A DNA stretch of 64,000 bases from assembly GCA_016285355.1 (NCBI GenBank), contig JAEEQP010000013.1:1-64000 (forward strand). The letters are read 5' to 3'. This DNA comes from Bacteroidales bacterium. GTDB taxonomy: Bacteria; Bacteroidota; Bacteroidia; Bacteroidales; F082. Position 1 is the stretch's first letter. Each line of letters starts with the position of its first letter. Shown here in pieces: positions 60,920 to 64,000 of the stretch. A program made the translations under genes and the position numbers. Under the pieces are notes generated by a model. It did no database searches. It was not told where the DNA came from and was given only the letters and a program-made list of their open reading frames with translations.

Positions 60920-63685
60920 ATGAGGAACATGTATAAAAGTGTTACAGCCATTATTGTGATGGTTGTTTCGGTATTCGCATTATCAACTTGCAAGAAGGAC
61001 AAGGAAGAGAAAATAGATCCTCCTATAGTGAAAGTCTTTGATGCCGCCATCACGGTCAACTACACCAAAGCAAGTGTTTCTGCCGAGGTAACCGACCAAG
61101 GTGGTGCCGAGGTGAAATCAAAAGGTTTCGTTTACGGCCTGCCGAATGGTAGCATGGATACGGTATTCTGTGGTAGCGGAACAGGCATTTATTCCGCAGA
61201 TTTGAACAATCTTCAGCCCAACACCACATACGTTTACGAGGCTTTCGCCAAAAACAAAGGCGGCATGGGTACAAGTGGCAAAGTGACTTTTACCACCCGC
61301 AACCTTGAAATGCCAACGGTGAAAACCAGTGAGGTAGATGATGTGAAAATCACCACGGCTTTATGTGGCGGTAATGTCATCGACGACGGTGGCATGAATG
61401 TTACTCAGAGGGGTGTTTGTTGGAGTACAAACCATAATCCAACGACTGACAACAATCATGTTTTGGTAGGAAGTGGAACAGGTGTTTTCTCGTGTACAAT
61501 AACCGACCTCTCTGCTAACACGACTTATTACATCCGTGCGTATGCCATCAACGATAAGGGTACAGCTTACGGCGAGGAAAAGAAATTTACTACACAAGAT
61601 TATGGCTTGCCTAAATTGATTACGAACAATGTGACCAACATCACACAAACCACAGCCATTGGTGGTGGCGAAGTAACCGACGATGGTGGCCTAACGGTGA
61701 CTGATCGCGGTATCTGCTGGAGTTCCAACCACAATCCCAGTATCAACAACCACATAGTACCAGCTGGTGAGGGTCTTGGCAGTTATACATGCAATATTAC
61801 AGGTTTAAATGTGCACACAACCTACTATGTTCGTGCCTATGCCACCAACAGCAAAGGAACTTCCTACGGTGACGAAGTGAGTTTCAACACATCGGCTAGT
61901 TTACCCACAATATCCACAGGAACCATTTCCAACATTACCCAAACTACTGCTATTAGCGGTGGCAATGTCACTTCGGACGGAGGCGCAACAGTCACAGCTA
62001 AAGGCATATGCTGGAGTTCTAACCAGAATCCTACGATTGGCAATCATCATACAAGTGATGGCACAGGAACAGGTAGCTTTACCAGTAACCTAACAGACCT
62101 GACCCCAGGCAAGACATATTATGTTCGTGCGTACGCGACCAATAGCGTAGGCACAAGTTATGGCGAACAAAAGACTTTTACAACCAATCCTGTGAATAAG
62201 CCTACGGTAACAACTAATAATGTGACCAACATTACCCAAACCTCTGCCACTTGCGGCGGCAACGTAACTTCAGATGGAGGCGCAACAGTTACCGCGAGAG
62301 GTATCTGTTGGAGTTCAACAAATCAAAATCCTACGATTAGCAATCATATTATTAGCAATGGCACAGGAACAGGTAACTTCACGAGCAGCATTACTGGATT
62401 GACTGCGGGTAAGACTTATTATGTTCGGGCTTATGCAACCAATAGTGCAGGAACAAGTTATGGCGAGCAAAAGACTTTTACAACCAATTCTGTGAATAAA
62501 CCTACTGTAACAACTAATACCGTGACCAATATCAATCAAAATTCTGCCACTTGCGGCGGTAATGTGACCGCTGATGGAGGCGCAACGGTCACAGCAAGAG
62601 GCGTTTGCTGGAATACAAGCCAAAACCCAACAATAAGCAATAGCCATACTTCAAATGGTTCCGGAACAGGCAACTTCACCTGCAACATTACTGGATTGAC
62701 TGCAGGTAAAACTTACTATGTTCGCGCTTATGCAACCAATAGTGTAGGAACAAGTTACGGCGAACAAAAGACTTTTACAACCACTTCGGTTAATAAGCCT
62801 ACAGTAACAACCAATGATGTACTTAATGTCAACCAAACTTCGGCTTTTTGTGGTGGTAATGTGACCAATGCTGGTGGTGGTACAGTGACAGCCCGAGGAG
62901 TGTGTTGGAATACTAGTCCTAATCCAACCATTAATAACAGCCACACAAATAATGGGTCAGGTACAGGTAGTTTTTCAAGTTATATTACAGGTCTAACTCC
63001 AGGCAAAACCTATTATGTTCGTGCCTATGCGACTAATAGCGCTGGAACAGGATATGGAATTCAAAAGACATTTACAACAGAAAGTACCTTAGAGGGCTGG
63101 CTATATTATGGAGAATGGAATAATCATTGGCAGAGTTGGGGGTTAACTAATGGTGGTACAAAGGAGTGGGCTGTGATGTTCCCAACATCAATTCTTTCAC
63201 AATATTCAGGCACTAGTATAACTAAAGTGGATACTTATATTGGTGAAACTGGATCATACACTTTAAAAATTTATAGAGGGGGTACATCCCAACCAACTAC
63301 ATTAATGAAAACACAGAATTTTAACGTAACTACTACTGGATGGAATACAGTTAATATTTCACCTATCACAATGGTTACAACATCTACTCTTTGGGTTTCA
63401 ATAACAACTACGCATAATGCAGGCCAATACCCAGCAGGTTCTTGTGAAGGAATTAATAACCCTAATGCTCGTTGGAATAATGATAATGGATATGGTTGGA
63501 CTGATGTATATGAAAGCAATGGCAATGTAGACCTTTGCTGGGAAATACAAGTTTGGGTTACCAATCAAGCCAAGGGAGAAAAAGGACTTGAGATACAATT
63601 ACCCCAAGTGCCAGCCAGTCCGCAACAAACACATGAAATCAAAGTATCCAGGAACCCACATGAAGGCCCGAAAAAGTATAAATGA
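60920..63685 (+). CDS. Surface lipoprotein with seven FN3-like repeats
   Basis: 921 residues. Lipoprotein signal MVVSVFALSTC. Seven repeats of about 93-100 residues follow, each with a GGNVTxDGGATVTxRGxCW pattern and the ending TYYVRAYATNSxGTSYGE. The last four are close to identical in DNA. The C-terminal 190 residues form a separate beta domain (WLYYGEWNNHWQSWG, WEIQVWVTNQ), likely a binding head. No T9SS tail; membrane anchoring is by lipid. The repeats probably act as a stalk and may vary in number. Confidence 0.82.
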   Translation: MRNMYKSVTAIIVMVVSVFALSTCKKDKEEKIDPPIVKVFDAAITVNYTKASVSAEVTDQGGAEVKSKGFVYGLPNGSMDTVFCGSGTGIYSADLNNLQPNTTYVYEAFAKNKGGMGTSGKVTFTTRNLEMPTVKTSEVDDVKITTALCGGNVIDDGGMNVTQRGVCWSTNHNPTTDNNHVLVGSGTGVFSCTITDLSANTTYYIRAYAINDKGTAYGEEKKFTTQDYGLPKLITNNVTNITQTTAIGGGEVTDDGGLTVTDRGICWSSNHNPSINNHIVPAGEGLGSYTCNITGLNVHTTYYVRAYATNSKGTSYGDEVSFNTSASLPTISTGTISNITQTTAISGGNVTSDGGATVTAKGICWSSNQNPTIGNHHTSDGTGTGSFTSNLTDLTPGKTYYVRAYATNSVGTSYGEQKTFTTNPVNKPTVTTNNVTNITQTSATCGGNVTSDGGATVTARGICWSSTNQNPTISNHIISNGTGTGNFTSSITGLTAGKTYYVRAYATNSAGTSYGEQKTFTTNSVNKPTVTTNTVTNINQNSATCGGNVTADGGATVTARGVCWNTSQNPTISNSHTSNGSGTGNFTCNITGLTAGKTYYVRAYATNSVGTSYGEQKTFTTTSVNKPTVTTNDVLNVNQTSAFCGGNVTNAGGGTVTARGVCWNTSPNPTINNSHTNNGSGTGSFSSYITGLTPGKTYYVRAYATNSAGTGYGIQKTFTTESTLEGWLYYGEWNNHWQSWGLTNGGTKEWAVMFPTSILSQYSGTSITKVDTYIGETGSYTLKIYRGGTSQPTTLMKTQNFNVTTTGWNTVNISPITMVTTSTLWVSITTTHNAGQYPAGSCEGINNPNARWNNDNGYGWTDVYESNGNVDLCWEIQVWVTNQAKGEKGLEIQLPQVPASPQQTHEIKVSRNPHEGPKKYK
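61900..63080 (+). repeat. Tandem ~300-bp coding repeats
   Basis: Equivalent points are at about 62191, 62491 and 62788, giving steps of 300 and 297 bp, with high nucleotide identity (for example AAAGACTTTTACAACC at each). They encode the FN3-like units and could expand or contract by recombination. Confidence 0.8.
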
Positions 63686-63731
63686 TAATTGTTTTAGAGG
63701 AAGTATAATTCCAAGCAACTAAAGTGAACGA

Positions 63732-63780
63732 AGCCATCCTTATAGTTCCGAAGGAAAACAGGAGCATAAGGATGGCTTTT
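63732..63780 (+). terminator. Terminator after the FN3 lipoprotein
   Basis: AGCCATCCTTAT (63732-63743) pairs with ATAAGGATGGCT (63766-63777), followed by TTTT. Confidence 0.85.
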
Positions 63781-63864
63781 TGTGTATATCGAGGTTTGAC
63801 AAGATAAAAGAAAAACAATCATAAACCGCCTCATGTTTTTGGACGGTTTGTTACTACCGCTATG

Positions 63865-64000
63865 TCATACCATCACAACCCAATGCCCAGCACTTGTGTT
63901 GCCCTCACGGATCAGAATACCCTTCTTTTGCAGGGCTGAAAGGTCACGTTGCACAGTTCGAGAATCTACTGACAAAACTACCGACATTTGCTTGCTGGAA
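63865..64000 (-). CDS. C-terminus of a winged-helix protein, 5' partial
   Basis: The last 44 codons read DSRTVQRDLSALQKKGILIR then EGNTSAGHWVVMV, ending TGA. This resembles the C-terminal winged helix of Fic or AlbA_2-type proteins. The rest lies outside the window. Confidence 0.6.
   Translation of the reverse strand, partial: SSKQMSVVLSVDSRTVQRDLSALQKKGILIREGNTSAGHWVVMV

Noticed and set aside
61900..63080. Tandem repeats as CRISPR or mobile element
   Set aside because: They are coding FN3-like units in one continuous frame.

Overview
The window is a piece of a Bacteroidota (order Bacteroidales) chromosome. The evidence is taxonomic in style and direct: promoters of the TAnnTTTG type (-7) with TTTG near -33, secreted proteins ending in type IX secretion (T9SS) type A sorting domains, a TonB-dependent outer-membrane receptor, S46 and S41 peptidases, GH92 and GH16 glycosidases, DUF3244, DUF3109, CreD with its small regulator, and a butyrate kinase/phosphate butyryltransferase pair. 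Base composition is moderate and fairly even. No rRNA, tRNA, CRISPR array, integrase or transposase was recognised. The genus cannot be fixed from sequence reading alone; a gut or rumen type Bacteroidales is the best inference.

Layout. 0-7 kb: 3' part of a TonB-type receptor, a secreted S41-type protease and a large T9SS cargo protein. 7-11 kb: ornithine carbamoyltransferase, the CreD operon and DUF3109. 11-17 kb: minus-strand secreted proteins (T9SS protein, GH16, S74-like, DUF3244) and a TPR membrane protein with a C-terminal HTH. 17-20.6 kb: ComF and the buk/ptb pair. 20.6-25.2 kb: four secreted or lipid-anchored proteins, all coupled by ATGA overlaps, ending in an 825-residue LRR protein. 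25-28.7 kb: ThpR, M14 peptidase lipoprotein, ROK kinase. 28.7-34.3 kb: accessory island with a trypsin-STAND NTPase fusion and an MBL-fold gene broken by one in-frame TAG, resembling AVAST type 1 (Avs1) anti-phage systems, plus a small Cys-rich peptide. 34.4-42.9 kb: PspC, AAA ATPase, GreA-Nudix fusion, DPP7-like peptidase, a DUF3990 toxin-like pair, Sel1 and WG repeat proteins. 42.9-46.3 kb: a RiPP-like cluster with a 45-residue Cys-containing precursor, a small unknown protein, a radical SAM/SPASM enzyme, an amidohydrolase and a small PH-like protein, preceded by a structured leader RNA. 46.3-50.3 kb: Ser/Thr kinase, L32, DUF177, DUF4298, a methyltransferase-like membrane protein. 50.5-56.6 kb: a second accessory stretch (ORF6N/PLD-like, HNH nuclease, AAA/DUF4143 ATPase, HAD phosphatase, Vsr). 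56.6-64 kb: GH92 with an HTH regulator, a second copy of the structured RNA, and two surface lipoproteins, one with seven FN3-like repeats.

Three cross-cutting signals stand out. First, a structured RNA element in two diverged copies (minus 46227-46054 and plus about 59367-59628) whose closing stem shows compensatory changes; each sits 90-100 nt before a gene start with no visible promoter in between, so a cis-acting leader is likely. Second, several families of short palindromic repeats are scattered through the window, and at least five copies lie in-frame inside protein genes. Third, the RiPP-like cluster plus a lone peptide 17 kb away with a similar leader suggests a dispersed precursor family.
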